DNA of 64,000 bases from Tretioscincus oriximinensis (GCA_022410635.1 JAJVDF010000046.1:2854995-2918994); one strand, 5' to 3'. Shown: positions 22,676 to 36,805, numbered from the stretch's first letter. The notes: generated by a model not told the origin, from the letters alone. Translations and numbers: made by a program.

Positions 22676-25600
22676 AATTTATACAGTCAAGGTCTGGAGG
22701 GAGCTTTCTTTTGGACTTTACAAAATGGAGGCTGCTAAATCACATGAAATGTGGTAGCTATTTGGGGTGGCAGAAGGTATAATTGCCTCCAAAGCACAGG
22801 AAATAGAACCTAGGGATCAGACCTGAGTCTTTCTGGACTAGAAGTCAGTAGCACAATGTTTGTACCTGTTTAAGTATCACTCCCTGTCTGATGTTGCAAA
22901 TCCAAAGGGCCTGGCCCATTCTTTGCACCAGACACAAGAATGTTTTCTAGGGCCCAGTCCAAACAAGTATGAAACTCCTTGAAACCTGTAATCCTTAGCT
23001 TCTTCATACTTTTATTGTGAAGCTGTAGACCACATACATCAGGAAAAGAGCTGCTGATCTGGATTCCTTCTGCAGCTATAATATACCTATTATAATGCAA
23101 ATATGCTAATGATTAATGATTATCCTGAAATCCTGGAGACACCTAATATGATTGCTTAGGGCCTGATGTGGGTGGGTGCTGTGACAAGCCAGACAGCTTC
23201 AGAAATTGCTTGACAATTGATTGCTGAAGACAATGGGAATAAATACGGGATGGAACTGACCTGTTCAATTTATTTAGCTTGAATCAGTGAAAAGGAATTT
23301 ACATTCTTAATCGGTATGCAGGAGGACACGGGAACTCTGTGAAAATTAATGACTTTTTAAAAGTCTGACGGTAAAGATTGCTCCGTAGCAGCAATACAAT
23401 AACAATGCCAGTTGGAAACTTTCTTATCACAAAGGTTTGGGTTTGTGACAGTGTGCTGAAAATAGTAACGAGAACAACAAGGAAAAGTGCAGCTTTTACA
23501 AAGGAGAGGAATAAAAACAAGGATCAATGAGAACTTTGTGGGGCTTAACACAGGAGCACTTCATTAAGGCTAGCTAAGCAATCCAGATTGAAACCAGATA
23601 GATAGCTCTGGCCTATGGCTAGGCAGACAGGCAGGTATAGAAATTCAAGTACATTCAGCTTGCTGAATGGTAATTGTTCTTTGTGTCTAGTTCTGGGGAC
23701 GAAGGCCATGTTTAATGCTCTCAGGGTTGCTTTTCTTCAGGTCTTCATCCATGGTAAACAGTTTCATTATGAGTCGGCACAGAAGTGAACCTGAACTGAA
23801 ATTTCAAAATAAATATCCTTGGGATGCACAGAAACTTATTTTCCTTCTGGTTTGCTTGGATTCAAACTGAATCCCAAGAAATATGAACATTTTTTCTAAT
23901 TGAGGCAGGTGGCAAAAATTCTTAACTATTTTAAATGTTTGTTAGAAAATCAAGAGAAACCTCTAGATATTGTACTACTTGGCAGGGCCTCCCTGACACC
24001 ACCTCCCCCAATCCTACATGCCAATTTCAGAGCCTTCCTACTTCCTGCTCCTGGACTTAGAAGCAAGAATACTTCTTCCCAGGGAAATGTGAAGAAGGGA
24101 AACATTCTTTCCTCTCCCCATCAATAGATGGGATTGTTTGTCAGAGACAATTTTGTGAGGGTAAGTGCTTTTTAGCAAAACATGGAAGATTCATTGTATT
24201 GTTCTAAAGAAATAGAATAAAAACTGGAAGGACTGGATGTATATGAAGGAACACTTGTAATAGCAGTCTCCAGATATTGCACATTGAAGAAAAAAGTGAA
24301 ACATAATATAGGTCACAAAANTTAGTGACAATTTTGAAATACTTAAAAAGTGGGGTAGGATTGTTCTGCTTTTCTTTTATTCTTCTTATAACCTGTTTGT
24401 TCTGTTTTTATCTTTTTTGACACAGAAGTTCAAGCAGCTACAAAACGGAGTATAGATGTAAATATGTGCAAATAAAGAAATGTCACTGCCACAGGACCTC
24501 AAGGAAATGAAAATGTTCAATCTAAGTGACAGTCAACCAGGAGATTGCTTTCTGTTTCCTAACTTCACTCCCGTGGTTGGATAATTGCCTGATGTGACAA
24601 GGGACAGAACAATTTGTCATGTGAGAACTGATGATGGTGTTTTGTAAATTCAAGTTATTACACAATAAGTGATGTTATCCCTTTGACTAATGTAATGTCA
24701 CTCATGATGTATTAAACCTCATAGTCACCTGTAAAAAATAGTATCTTCTCCATAGAAACTGATGAAGCACATGCCATAGTAAAGGCGTGATTTAGTTTGT
24801 TCCAATGATCTGATTATTTCNATTGGATAAATTTGAGGGATGCAATTGATCCTGTTAAGACAGTGGCAAAGCTTGCTGCTCTTTACCGAAGTAATAATCT
24901 ACAAAAGTTACAAAAATCTCTGAAGAAATTTTCCCAGACTTATGTGAAACAGAATTTATATGAGGGGTCCAAAGTTTGGTTTGTATTTGAAAAATCAAAC
25001 AGTTTATGTTAATGCCCTTTCTGCCTTTTGTGTTGCTGTTTCTCTATTAGTTATTCCAATTTTGCTTACTATGGAAACAATATTTGCAGCACCTACATTT
25101 ATTGGGTTGAATGGTATAAAAACTGTACCAATCCAGACACATAATCCCTGTTATGCATATCCCTTGTAGTCATACCCATGTTCCAATCAGATCCAATCCA
25201 CGTGAGGATGCACTCTCATGTGTTCGAGATCTGAGAAGACTNTTACATTGTATTGATTAATGTAGTTCTCTAGCATTTCTGATACAGTGCATTTATATAA
25301 GTCTGATCTGGAATACCACAAGTCCCCTGTAGATGATGTAGGCCAGACTATTCAAGGCTGCACTTCCTTTCTTTCTGTAAAGAGCTTTTGTTTCNTTTTT
25401 TAAAAAAAATATTCCATGTGATGTAATTCAAAGCAAATCTGTTTAACATGTGAAATGGAAAAGAAATTAAATTTTCAAATGCAAGAAAACACATCAATGA
25501 ATTACAACATTTCCCTTTTTAAACTGATTTTCTTCCATGACCTTATCCTGTTGTATGCATTTATTAGACTTGCAAAGAAAATGGAAAGGTGGCTGTGTTC

Positions 25601-26049
25601 AGTAAGAAGAGTATTTTGTTTACACAGCCAAAATGATCTCTTGCACCGTTTGAAGAATTTGTGGTGCTGTTTTCAACAGCATATATTATTTGCANAGAAA
25701 TGTCTCCGCAATCTTACATNCTTCAAAAAATTCCATTTGTTAAATCTCTTAGTTTTCTTATTTTATTACATATTTGTGTCTGTGACTTTTTTTTGCTGTT
25801 TGGTAGTTCAGATACGCTAAATCTATGCATATTATCTTTGTANATACATTTTTAATTATATCAAAGAGGCCTACCAACAATTGGATGATGGAAAACATTA
25901 TAGAGTGTGTCAAAAGGATCTGACTTTAGATATTTTAAAAGATATAAAATTACTCTTGAAGAAGCCCTTGTAATGGACTATATTCACATATTCACATATG
26001 ATTTCCTATTACAATCACAACAATGAGTTCCCAGATTCTACCTACTCCC

Positions 26050-26828
26050 AAAGATTCATAAGAATAAAAATCCTGTTCCTGGACGACCCATAGTTGCCNG
26101 TTGTGGTTCCATTTTTGAACCACTTGCTATATATTCCTCACAATTTCTCAAACCTTTTGTTGTACAAATTGGGTCATACGTTAAGGATACAAAGGATTTT
26201 ATAATTTTTTTAGACAAATTATTTCCTCCTACCCCTCCTTTTTATTAGTCACTTTACACGAGTATACCACAAGATGAGGCTTTGGAATTTTGGGAAGATA
26301 CTCTGGAATCCAGAGATGTTGGACACCTACCTTCTCATTTTGTACTTTCTTTAATGGAGCTGGCTTTTAAGAAAAATTATTTTATGTTCTTGGACAAACT
26401 GTACTGGCAAACTTCAGGCATGGCCATGGGCTTCAAATTTGCCCCTGAACTTGCTAATATCTACGTTGATCATTTTGAAAAAACTTTCATTTTTGGCAAT
26501 CCCTCCCTCTCCCAGTATATATTTGCTTGGAAAAGGGTTTTAGATGATATTTATTTGCATCTGGTTAGGTCCTGAAGAGTCTTTAAATGATTTCNTTGTT
26601 TTTCTTAATAGTCTACATCAATCAATTAAGTTTGATATTTTATACAATTCCCAATCCATTCATTTTCTGGATCTGTCTATATCATTTAAAGGAAATCATT
26701 TCTACACAAATTTATATAGAAAGCCTACAGATGTGAACTGCTTTTTAGAGTTCATCCAGCACCTCTCAAAAGGAATTTACCGTACTCATCATTTCTACGG
26801 ATTAGAAGGAACTGCAGTACTTTACTAG
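26050..26828 (+). pseudogene. Penelope-like reverse transcriptase remnant
   Basis: In pieces, the translation reads KIHKNKNPVPGRPIVA, FEPLAIYSSQFLKPF, GSYVKDTKDFIIFLDKLFPP, SLYTSIPQDEALEFWEDTLE, SGMAMGFKFAPELANIYV and the catalytic VLDDIY with Asp codons at 26543-26548. SIHFLDLSISFKGNHFYTNL and YRKPTDVNCFLEF follow. These are the RT motifs in the order expected for Penelope-like enzymes. A stop at about 26247 interrupts the region before SLYTSIP, and a frameshift lies near 26570. The Asp pair is intact. Confidence 0.85.
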
Positions 26829-26831
26829 ATT

Positions 26832-27529
26832 TTGACAAGGAATCCTATAAGTCACCAATTCATAGAAAGGGGGTATCCAAAGGCTCTGGTGACTAAGGNC
26901 AAAATTAGAGNAGAAAGAACAGACCAAAATAAATTGTGTATCTCTCTTACATTCGATAATTATTCATCAAAAATTAAAAACATTATCCTTAAATATTGGT
27001 ACTTATTAGAGGATNTCCCAGGCTNTAATTCCGCTCTGTTCTCCTNCAAGAGAGCAAAAAATACCTGGGATTTCGTTGTTACTGCAAGTTTAAAACCAAT
27101 ACAGAAAAAANTGAATGAAACCCCTATTGGAATGTATTGTGGTAATTGTGTTGTATGTAAGTATTGCAACACTGCAGATAATAAGACTTATGATATTATA
27201 ATTTTTTTCAACTGTAAAAGCAAGGGAGTGGTTTACATTATACAGTGTCCATGCCCGCTGATCTACATAGGAATGTCTATGATTAAATGATTAAAACCAG
27301 AATAATAGAACATAGGAGTTGTATTANAAACAAAAAACTACAGGCTCCTCTGGTACAGCATTTTATTGAGCATAATCACTCTGTTGAAGAGCTTAAATTC
27401 TGGTGTACTGACTGTGTGCCAAAGGGTAATTCTATCAACTCATTACAGCNGTTAGAATTAAGATGGATATATAGATTAAGGTCTCTCAATCCAGGTGGCC
27501 TCAATGAAGACATAAACTGGTTTGTTTAA
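26832..27529 (+). pseudogene. Penelope-like linker and GIY-YIG endonuclease
   Basis: After a linker with a Cys cluster (MYCGNCVVCKYC, about 27135-27170), the GIY-YIG core appears as GVVYIIQCPCPLIYIGM at about 27226-27275, followed by RIIEHRS and the C-terminal LELRWIYRLRSLNPGGLNED. This nuclease nicks target DNA during insertion. The frame is broken in the middle of the domain by a tandem duplication of ATGATTAA (27279-27286 and 27287-27294). Eight extra bases shift the frame. Otherwise the domain is well preserved. Confidence 0.85.
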
Positions 27530-27560
27530 CTTCTCCTNCCTCTTTAACTTGCCTTCCCAT

Positions 27561-30500
27561 TCTTTTAGCGAAGTTTTTGAAGAATCAAGTTTTGTAGATA
27601 TCATTTATTGGTTTTTGTATATATAAGGGTTATGTGTGGTTAGTATGTATCAGTCATTACTTCTATTAGTTGTTGTTGCAAGGTGGATTTTTACATGAAA
27701 TCATTACATGTTTAGAAAATTGTACGCCTTGTGATTTTATACCATTGATATTGAAGACAATGTAATTATGTAGATACTGTATTTTTTTTAAAATGTCTAC
27801 TTGGAGATAGATAGATAGATATGAGAAAATTTACACTATTATACCTTTGGTAGTTACCATTGTGCCATTGTGTCAAAACGAGTCTGGTGTTCAACGGATT
27901 CTACACCTCGTGGGCTCTTCATCTTCGTCCAGATTCTACTTGGACTTGCAGATGATACTACGTTTCCTACTTTCTACTACTTTTATAGACTTTTTATACT
28001 GGTATTTTTAGATCTGATTATAGTAGGTTGCATTTTACTTTTTAACTTGGTATGTGACCTTTTATCCTATAGGTGTGGTGCTATTATATATTACAGTACT
28101 TTATATTATATATATAATTGATTCTGCTGTTGTATTTTTTTTATCTCAGAGTAAAGTCTTATACAGTGTGGCATTTTGGGATATATAATGAAGATATTCT
28201 CCTATTGCATTTTTTAAATTTTAATTTAATGCAACTCTCAGGATCAAATGCTACAAAGTGAAATAGCGCTTTCCTTATCAATAACAAACAATTTAGGAAA
28301 CAATTTCAAAACCATGCATCTGGTGCAATAGGCTTAGTCTATGAACTAAACTTATTGCAGACTTGAACTAAGCAGATCTAGAAAGGGAATGATTGTGAAA
28401 TAATATGCAGTTCTCCAACTGTACTCTTCTTTTATTGTTACAGTCTTTAAATTTAAAAAGTAAAGTAAAAACATTTGTACGCAAAATGCTCCTTCAAAGT
28501 GAATGTTCATTTTCAAAAACGGTAAAGTAAGCAGGAAGTTTCATTTCCAGAGAAGTTTCTATATTTTAAGAACAGATCAGGAACCTATGTGACTTCTCTA
28601 TCACAGTAAACCCCAGTGCTTTAAATATGCCTGACAAAATTAATTAGCTCCTGAAAGCTTTCCACTGGTAAAACATCAGAGAAATGAATGACACTTGTAC
28701 AAAAGAAGTGTAGTCAGAGATTCATAATAATATGTCTTCCTTTTGTGAAGTTAATAAGAGAAAAGTTTAAATAGGTACTTTTGATAGCAGATGTAAGAAA
28801 GGTTGTGACCTTAAACATTCCAGTTTAAAGAAAGTTCCTTAAGGTTTACAAAGTGTTAAAGGTAATCTAAATTTGTGATTCNTTCTCATTCTTTCTGGAG
28901 TATTGTATATGTACCTGGGGTGGGCTCTCGAGCATTCTTCGCTGTACATGTAGATGCAGCCTAGGTTGCATCCATATGGCACTTGTTTATTCCAGTAAAT
29001 ACTGAGCACACAATTAACTTGTTTACTAGTTTGATTATGAGCTTTTGGAGGCTCTGTTTGACTCTTAGACCTATATGGGTCAATTTTGTATATTTTTCAC
29101 TGACTAATTGAAGAATCTTGTGTCCATTTTATTTGGGAAAGTACTGGATGTGGATTTTGATGTACCAGCGGCCATTAAGAAATTAAGAACAATTGAAGTG
29201 CATTTGTGGTCAGCTTCTTAGAAGATACACACATCCATGATTTCAGTTGAGCACTCATTTGAAACATTGTTAAGGACATTATATTTTACCTATTTTAGAC
29301 NATTTGTTTTTATAGAGTGAAAATATATTAAATTGATGGAATTAATCAATTGTATGTTTTTTAAAGTTTTTTTAATGGTTTTCTAATTGGTGGGTTCTGT
29401 GTATTCTAATTCACCTCATTCATAGCTTCTAACACCTTATTGATAGTTTTATAGTATATTCCCAGTTTTATCATTCTGTCAGCTCTTGACAAGTAAGATT
29501 TTCTGTCCATGTGCCACACTTTCCCATCAGCCACTTTGTTTGATGGTTGTCAAGAGGAAGTTTAGTNGTCCCTCCTGCTAAATGTTTCTGGATAATTTGC
29601 TATGTATACCAGATCCCTTCACCTCTTGTCCTCCTAGTTTCACAACCTTTCCACAAAAATAGTGGTTTCACAGCTGTTTCCCCAAGTAAACCAATAATTT
29701 GATTAATTGGCTCTACATCTTAAAATCTGTCANTTTCTGACAAATGCAACTCAAATTCAATTTTTAAGTGAATTATTTATCTTCTCTGGCTTCAGTTCTA
29801 GTCTCTTGCATTCCAGCATCTTCTAACATTGTATGACATCCATGTTATGAAGAGATTACCTCAGTTTTTAATTTGTTGTTAAATTAAGAAATTCACTTTT
29901 GTTGCTTCAATTAAAAATGTTTTGGGGTTTTGTCATTTCCCTTTGTTGAAATAATGGGNTGTAACAAATATTTAAAGGGGGAGGGATATTCTATACATTG
30001 TAATACATGCTGCAATAGCATTTTTTTAAATTCTGAATAAATATCTCCAAAATTGAGCTTTTTCTAAATCACATGGATTCTTTCCCATGTAAATCTAAAT
30101 AAATGTCAATGTTGTAAATCTTCTGGGAANCCAGAAAACAACAGTTTCTCATGCTTGGCCCTATTTTGACTTTTTTTAAAAAAAAACCTGCCCTTCTCCT
30201 GAAGATCCCAAGATGGGTTAAAACAAAAGATAAAAACATATTTACAAACATATCTAAAAGACTAGGAATAGACAGACAGCTACCTGAAGCCTGATTCAAA
30301 GTTCAGGATAAAGGGCCTTGTCCTTNTGTTGGCAGGTCCCATTATCTTTTACAGCTATCTTCATTGTATGCTTTTTATCCATAAACAGGCCATAAACATG
30401 TAATTCCATACAATGATAGGAAAACAATAACAGTTATAGTGTAGTTTGTTATGTTGATATTGATTAATGGTAGCACTATTGATGTCATTTTCCATATTGT

Positions 30501-32340
30501 TGGAAAAAATTGTGATATTGAGCCATTAGATATCCAAGTCTAAACTCATAGTAATATAAAAATTATATATATAAAAATAATATGAGCAATATGTATTTTA
30601 CTCTGTAATATGGAAAAGGCTACCCTGGACTTGCAATACTTTATTTCCACAGTAGCAGGTATTTGGTGCATGACTGTTAATTAGAAAGGTAAATAATTCT
30701 ATCTAGGATGGGGTGATTGAAAGGAAGGGCAGCAATTTATTTTCTTCCTCTACAAATGTAAGCACAATCAGAAATAAGAATCTAGCATCCCATAAAAGTA
30801 TTGTTAAAAACTCTCTCTTATTACTGTAGTGGAGAGTAGGGCAGGTTTTCCAACAATGCAGAAACAGACAGTAAACAACAAGGCTATTTGATCCAACAAG
30901 TGTGTAAAAGGTTATTAGAAAGTGGAGAGTAAATTAAAAAAGTTAATCTCTTCAGTGCTGGCTTAGAAGCATTAATGGGTATCGCCTGTAGCTAATCTGT
31001 GGCCACCCTATTACACTATAATTCCAGATGCTGTAAATCTTTTGCACTGTTGTTAACCTGTATGTAATTTTTCCCCCTTAAGTGCCAGCTGCTAGGAAGC
31101 TTCTTACATCTTTTTCCAAGGAATTGTTGGCTAGAAAACTGCAGCATTCANTTTTTATTTATTTAAGATCTTCCGTCACACATCTCTCTAAACCACATAA
31201 GTATTCTTTTCTATGTGATTTACCAAAACTGTCATGATAGTGAGAATGTTTCCTTCTTCTTGCACTCTCCCAGGCAGAAGCATTCCTGCCCTTAGCCCAG
31301 GAGCAAGAAATATGAAGGCTGTATCCTTTTGATTTTCTGCATTCTGTATACCAATGGATAAAAACATGCCACAGGACATGTAGAACACAAAAGAGCTAGA
31401 CTAGAACATCCACACTTTGTGCAAAAAATGTTTCCACATTACAGTAATTATTGTGGACAATGTAAAAGCAGTCCATGCTAGTTAGGTTTTAGAATGCTTT
31501 TGGAGTAATTGGGGGATAGGAAGTAATTGGCAATTTCTTGGGCTTCGTTCCCACTAGAACTTAAAATCTGTTTTCTATTCCTTTTTAATCATTCCATAAT
31601 GAAAGCAAAGTGAGGACTTAATTTTACCTGGGCATTCCTTCAGCAATCATTCCACCTTAGTATCTGGATTGCTGTGAGCTGAGAGTGCTCAATGACTCTC
31701 TTTCAACGTGGAAAAACCTGTTTTTCCAGAGGAGGGAGGGAAGCTGCTGAGCCTGGAGGGAATGCCCCCCAAAAGAGCCCCCAGCCCCGCCCTCTCATTC
31801 ACTTTTTGTTGCCTGATCTCCAGTCGTCAGTGTGCAAGTGGCTCAAATTACAAAAACGAGCAGTGACAACACAATTTCACCAGGAACTGTGAAGTAGATA
31901 CCTGTGGTGTGCGTTTAGAGTGACGCTGCAGCACTTCTGAGCCCATTTTTATGGAAACACAGTCAGAACGATGGGCTTTGGCTTTGCAGTCCTGCACGCG
32001 TTAAGAGGCAATGTATTTGCAGCCTTGGACTAATCCCCAGTCAAAATGAGAAAGTCCCTTACATCCCTTGGAATCAACACAACTGAAAGTTGTCATAGTA
32101 AGTCTATTCCATAAAAAACATCAGAATTGTCCTCTTGAGTTACACAAATGACCCATTTGGCAGTCTCACAGGTGCCAGATGGTTTGATATGGAAGTCTAC
32201 AAACAGAACATGAGTTCCCAGCTTGCCACGTTTATTGTGTTTCAGCAAATTGCTTTCTGAAGCATGCTGTTTCCAATAACAGTGAAGGTTACAATGCCAC
32301 TAAGTCTAGTAGGTAATAATTAAGTTGAATTAAACTTTTG
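27561..32340. other. Long AT-rich non-coding stretch
   Basis: The first 570 bases may be the 3' UTR of the Penelope-like element. A GATA tetranucleotide run lies at about 27806-27820. Apart from a weak L2/SINE-type tail near 30.2 kb, nothing else was recognised. Around 31.7-32.0 kb the sequence is locally GC-richer without a recognisable product. Confidence 0.4.
30168..30240 (-). mobile_element. Possible L2- or SINE-type 3' tail
   Basis: A T/A run followed by CCTGCCCTTCTCCTGAAGAT and ATGGGTTAAAACAAAAG resembles, in reverse complement, the AAGGG-CGGG tail shared by L2 and the SINEs of this window. It is short and diverged. Confidence 0.3.
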
Positions 32341-32400
32341 TCTACAAAAGCTAATGCTAATAATTTTTTCTTGTTGGTCTTTAAGGTGCTACACAATCAC
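32341..32400 (+). repeat. Interspersed repeat of the GGTCTTTAAGGTGC type, fragment
   Basis: AAAGCTAATGCTAATAAT...TTGTTGGTCTTTAAGGTGC matches the end of a repeat common in reptile genomes. Its complement also appears at 52553-52683 and in both arms at 63184-63309. I do not know the family name with certainty. Confidence 0.5.
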
Positions 32401-35400
32401 CTTAATAGGAATGCTGTAAGATACTGTAATCAGTGACTATTTGTATGAATTTATTCCAGATACCAATCTGTACACATAGTTTTGTAAATTGTTCTGTGTC
32501 TCCTAAACCACTGCAGAGAACAAAGCAAATGTTTCTTTGAATTTTGTTATAAGTTCTGTATCAACAGATTTATTTTCTAGCTAAGAAACCTTAAAGCTGC
32601 ATCCAGACAAGGTTGTACCTGAGATTATCCTGGAACTATATTTCCTGTCACCTATAAGTGTCCTATACCACCAAATCTGGAATGTTCATTTTTGGATGTT
32701 CTGGTTAAAAATGTCAAAATTTGATCTGATATCAGCTAGTTGCACTGACAGCAGATGTTGTAACTAATTTAAAGCACCCACCTAAATGAGAAAACTGTAA
32801 GGTAGCATCAATTTTTCATGCTTTTCATACATTGTAGAGCATTTAAATAGTTTTTTGCCATTCATCCACTGATTTGCAAAAATAAAGGTCTAAATAAAAC
32901 CAGTAGTTAACATGAAGATTAAAAAAGACACCAGTAAAAGAGCAAAAGTACAAGGAAATTCAACTCTCAAATATTTTGAATTAAGGAAAATTTGTTATCT
33001 GCATTTACTTTGTTTGAGAGAGTACATAAGAGAAGTGTTTGGGGAATTTATTTCTAATTTGCTCCTAAAAACTTCTAATTTTTGAGATTGTAGAAATTAT
33101 TTATTTATTATATTTTGGTACAGGTCACCTTATGAAGAGAGCATAAAAGTTTTGAAAAATATGTTCATTGTCATTCTCACAATTATTTTTAGTAATTTTG
33201 TTTCTACTCTCTTTTATGTCAATTTTATTCATGTTCAAACCATTCTTCACCTATATACCAGGTGGTATACAGATAGTTAAAAGCATGATAGTTTGTCACT
33301 GAATTAATTGCCATTGGACTGAATTATATTTTTCCTAATTCTGGAAAAATGTAAAAGAGCAGAATCACAGAACTATGAAATTGTGAANGAGCTGTGAAGA
33401 TCATCATTAATGTCTCTATGTATATCATAATTGTATGACACGTGCAATTGGGAGGGAGGGTCACCACATGCTATGGAAAGCCATGATCTTCTATGATGCT
33501 CAATGAAGTGTAGGNAGCCTGTACCCAGCACACATTAGGCACCCTATAGATGCTGCCACCTAATCAATTCTTTACAATAAGAACACATTCCTTCTAGTTC
33601 TCATGCAATCTTCAAAGCTAGTGGTAAAAACTAGAATGAGAGCCATCTGTGCATAGTCTTACTGTGGGATTGCTTCTGATTCTTGATGGAAGTGAGTGCA
33701 AAAAAGGCCTTTATCACTTGTTCTTAGTAAGAAATCTCAAAATCGTTGGCTGCTTACAGAAGTGAAAAAGCANTTCAAAAGCAATTTAGAGCTAATAGTG
33801 TGTGGATGCTAGCATTATTATTCGACTCTAATTCACTTTGAAATCCATTAAAAACACATTTTCTGGTATTTAATATGGATTAGAGGCTGTAGCATGTGGA
33901 TGCTACCCATTCTAAGATGCATTTAATCCACTTTGTTTTGTTGTATGCACAGGTTGCCTTAAACTAATAAAACTCTTGATCACTACAGCTGAACTCACTT
34001 TTCTTTACTAATCAAAGCAAGTTATTGGATTGACAATATATTTGGAATTTTGAAATCAGAGANCTTATTGCACACCAAATTAAACTTAGTTTCACATAAT
34101 TTCCAATATTTCCCTAGGATTTTAACAGCTTTTTTTAGAGTATGAGAAGAGGTAACCTCAGTATTTATTTATTTTTAACAAGTAAATGGATTTTTCAACA
34201 ATGGTTAGATTGTACAGTGGTTGGCTGGTACTGAGCTTGGGAAACAGCCAAACCAGTACTGTATAGTTCTACACAGGGGGCATTATTGAACAGCCTGTTT
34301 TTAATAAGGGGATATTTTCAAATGAATTTGTCAGTTTTACAATCCTATAAATACTGCGTTTCTATAGGAATGTTGGCAATTTATTTCATTTATTTTTAAA
34401 AAATTACTGTATTTAAATATTTGTGATTATGAAGATGAGACATAGGCTGCGTGCACAAGATGTTTATTTATCTGATTCTTGGCGCAATGTTCCAACATCT
34501 TCACTGCCCAACCATACACCTTAATAGAGGTTTTGCTACATGGTGCATTCATCTAGAAAAATGTTGCAAAAGAAAAGGAATCTCCTATTGCAGATCTTTT
34601 TTTGGAAGCATAGTCAAATACTTGCATCCCCCATTGTAAAGCTGCCTGCTGCCCTGCTGTATGTCACGCAATCGCAGGGAGATGAATAATGTGAGAAGAT
34701 GCCAGCCAGCAGGACTGCAGGATTGCAGCTGGCAGGACATGAGCAGCTACATCTTCCTGGTTGCTTCTGCTGTCTTCTCCACAGACTCGCACTAGCTCCA
34801 CGTGGATTTCAAGGTAAGTATGACCCAGTGAAATCTGCAATCCACTTGTCATTTGCACTGGAGCATATTTTCTAGAGGCAAGTGGGAAAATGACTTTTCC
34901 GCTCTTTTCTTTTGTAAAGGAAATGCACAGAATGAGGAAAAAATGCTTTTGGTGAAAACTAAAAGTGGATACAAATTTGAGAGAAGTTCATATTTAGTCA
35001 CCATGTGTCAAAGCCCATCCCTATATGGGTCCTCTTCTCTGAATTCTGATTAAGTTTCAGAGGTATTTGAGTAATCTCTTGTTGCCGTGGCTGAGTGCCT
35101 CCCCTCTTTTACATAACAGAGTTTCATTATGTTTTATCACAGACTATAAGGCACTGTTGTTACTTTAATATCATTGCCACCTTGAGGGCTTTAGCTCTTA
35201 AATGTAGCTTAAAATATTTGCACTGAATAAATAAATGTAACCATCTGTCTTTTAACTTCTTTCATTGAAAAAGCATGTCAGTAAAGCTCTACATTATCAG
35301 ACATTTCCTTAATCTAAAATGTGCAAGTTAATGTGCTGGCTTGCAGAATTTATCTCTGTTTACAGAGGCTTTTTGAAAAAGACAAGTTTTTCATATTTTG

Positions 35401-36678
35401 GAGAATACCGAAATGCAAATCTACCTTCCAGCTGGTTTCTTTCAGGTGCACTTTGCCATTGACTTCTTTTTCTTGTAGTCCATGTTGCTGGTCTTTGCAA
35501 AATCACCTTGAAGCAGCTCTAGAGTTCCAAGATTCCATCCTCTCCTGCCTATCATTGATGGTATCCTAATGGAGGAAATAAGTAACCTACTAGAAAGTAG
35601 GGATGCACAAAGTTTGGTTCATGTACAAAAATCCAATCTATCAATATTTTTATTAAACTGAAAGTGTGATGGTTTGCATATCTAGAAATCTGATTGTCAC
35701 CAGGCTATGTTCTTCTCTTGAGAATATAAATGATTCAGTCAAACAGTTCAGGTTCATTATGCTTTTGCTCTTGGAAGGCCTTTCTTTCCAACGAAAAACA
35801 CTTCCTAAGAAGCAGATATTTCTGTAACGTAAACATGTACCTCTTTTCTCAACAATTAAGAGAAAGAACTCTAGCATTCTTCCTAGGCTTCCACATAATG
35901 TTGCTTCCTATTGCATTACTGCAGTGGGGATTTGGCTTTCAGGATCTCCTAGAGAGAGGTTTTTGATGGTTTGCCATTTCTGTGTGGTTGCAATGAAGCC
36001 TTTTTGTAATCTGGCCTACAGAGTCATGGAGTCTGNATGGCTCCACTCACTGGAATAGAGGCCTTGGCTGGTAGATCTTGATATTAAAGACTTATCAGTA
36101 AGTTGGACTCAAGTGCCCTTTTGGAAGCTAGACGAGTCCATGAGAATGGTGCCTCACTTATCCCACTACAACCTGTAGAGGAAAGTATTTTGACAATGCC
36201 TTTTCTGCCCTTGTGAGGGATGGAGTAACCCAGCTAGAACGACCTTGACTGGATTAATTGCATATTGGAATGAGACTGCTGGCTCGGAAAAAGGCTATCC
36301 AGGGAAAAGTCTAGTACTGGAATAGGTCTCATGCTGCCTTGTGCTGCTCCTCTGTTCACATGAGATTCAGTCTGATGCAACGTCTTCAGCGACCAGAAAC
36401 TAAATTTCCTGGTTTCAGGGGAATTCATTTTGTGCATCATTAAAATGTGCCCCTTTGCTAAATTGGNCCTCAGAGGTGTGTACCCTTCTATATGCCAATT
36501 GGGCTGTTCTAACTTTCTCTTGAATACCAGCAGACATATAAAAGCAATTCTTTTGGCATTCAATCTAGACAACCATTTTGACCACTCAAACTGTGCTCTG
36601 GTGCATCAGGTGAGACATGGCATGCTACCAGCAGTAGGGCTTTTCTTGTTCTGCTCTAGTACTATGAACGGAAAGGCT
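32401..36678. other. Long non-coding stretch; possible non-coding exon near 34.8 kb
   Basis: No protein was recognised. Around 34660-34812 the sequence is GC-richer and ends in AAG followed by GTAAGTATG at 34813, a strong splice donor. It could be an untranslated first exon or a chance match. A weak L2-like tail with TAAATAAATG lies near 35190-35240. Confidence 0.35.
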
Positions 36679-36805
36679 TAGAATCATAGAGTTGGAAGGG
36701 ACCTCCAAATTCCTTAGTTCCAACCCCCTGCTCAATGGAGGATTCATTAAACCATCTCAGACAGATGACTATCCAGCCTCTGTTTGAAGACCCTGTTTGA
36801 AGTGG
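36679..36805 (-). mobile_element. CR1 3' end, short fragment
   Basis: The segment starts with AATCATAGAGTTGGAAGGGA and continues to ATTCATTAAACCATCTC. It is the reverse complement of the very conserved CR1 3' UTR and the last ORF2 codons. It is the classic CR1 end found across birds and reptiles, and belongs to a different CR1 subfamily from the octamer-ended copies in this window. Confidence 0.85.

Larger units (their letters stand above)
21617..25859. other. Long non-coding stretch with two small repeats
   Basis: No host gene was recognised. It contains the short inverted repeat at 22360-22400 and the unclassified repeat at 22595-22675. The 24.8-25.9 kb part could be the decayed 5' portion of the Penelope-like element that follows, but no RT motif is visible before about 26.05 kb. 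Confidence 0.4.
25860..27560 (+). mobile_element. Penelope-like element (RT plus GIY-YIG endonuclease)
   Basis: The order RT followed by a C-terminal GIY-YIG endonuclease identifies a Penelope-like retroelement, a class distinct from LINEs and LTR elements and known from fishes, amphibians and squamates. Recognisable sequence starts around 26050 with the RT entry motif and ends at the stop near 27527. The AT-rich sequence to about 28130 may be the 3' UTR. The frames are broken several times and contain N bases. Confidence 0.85.
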
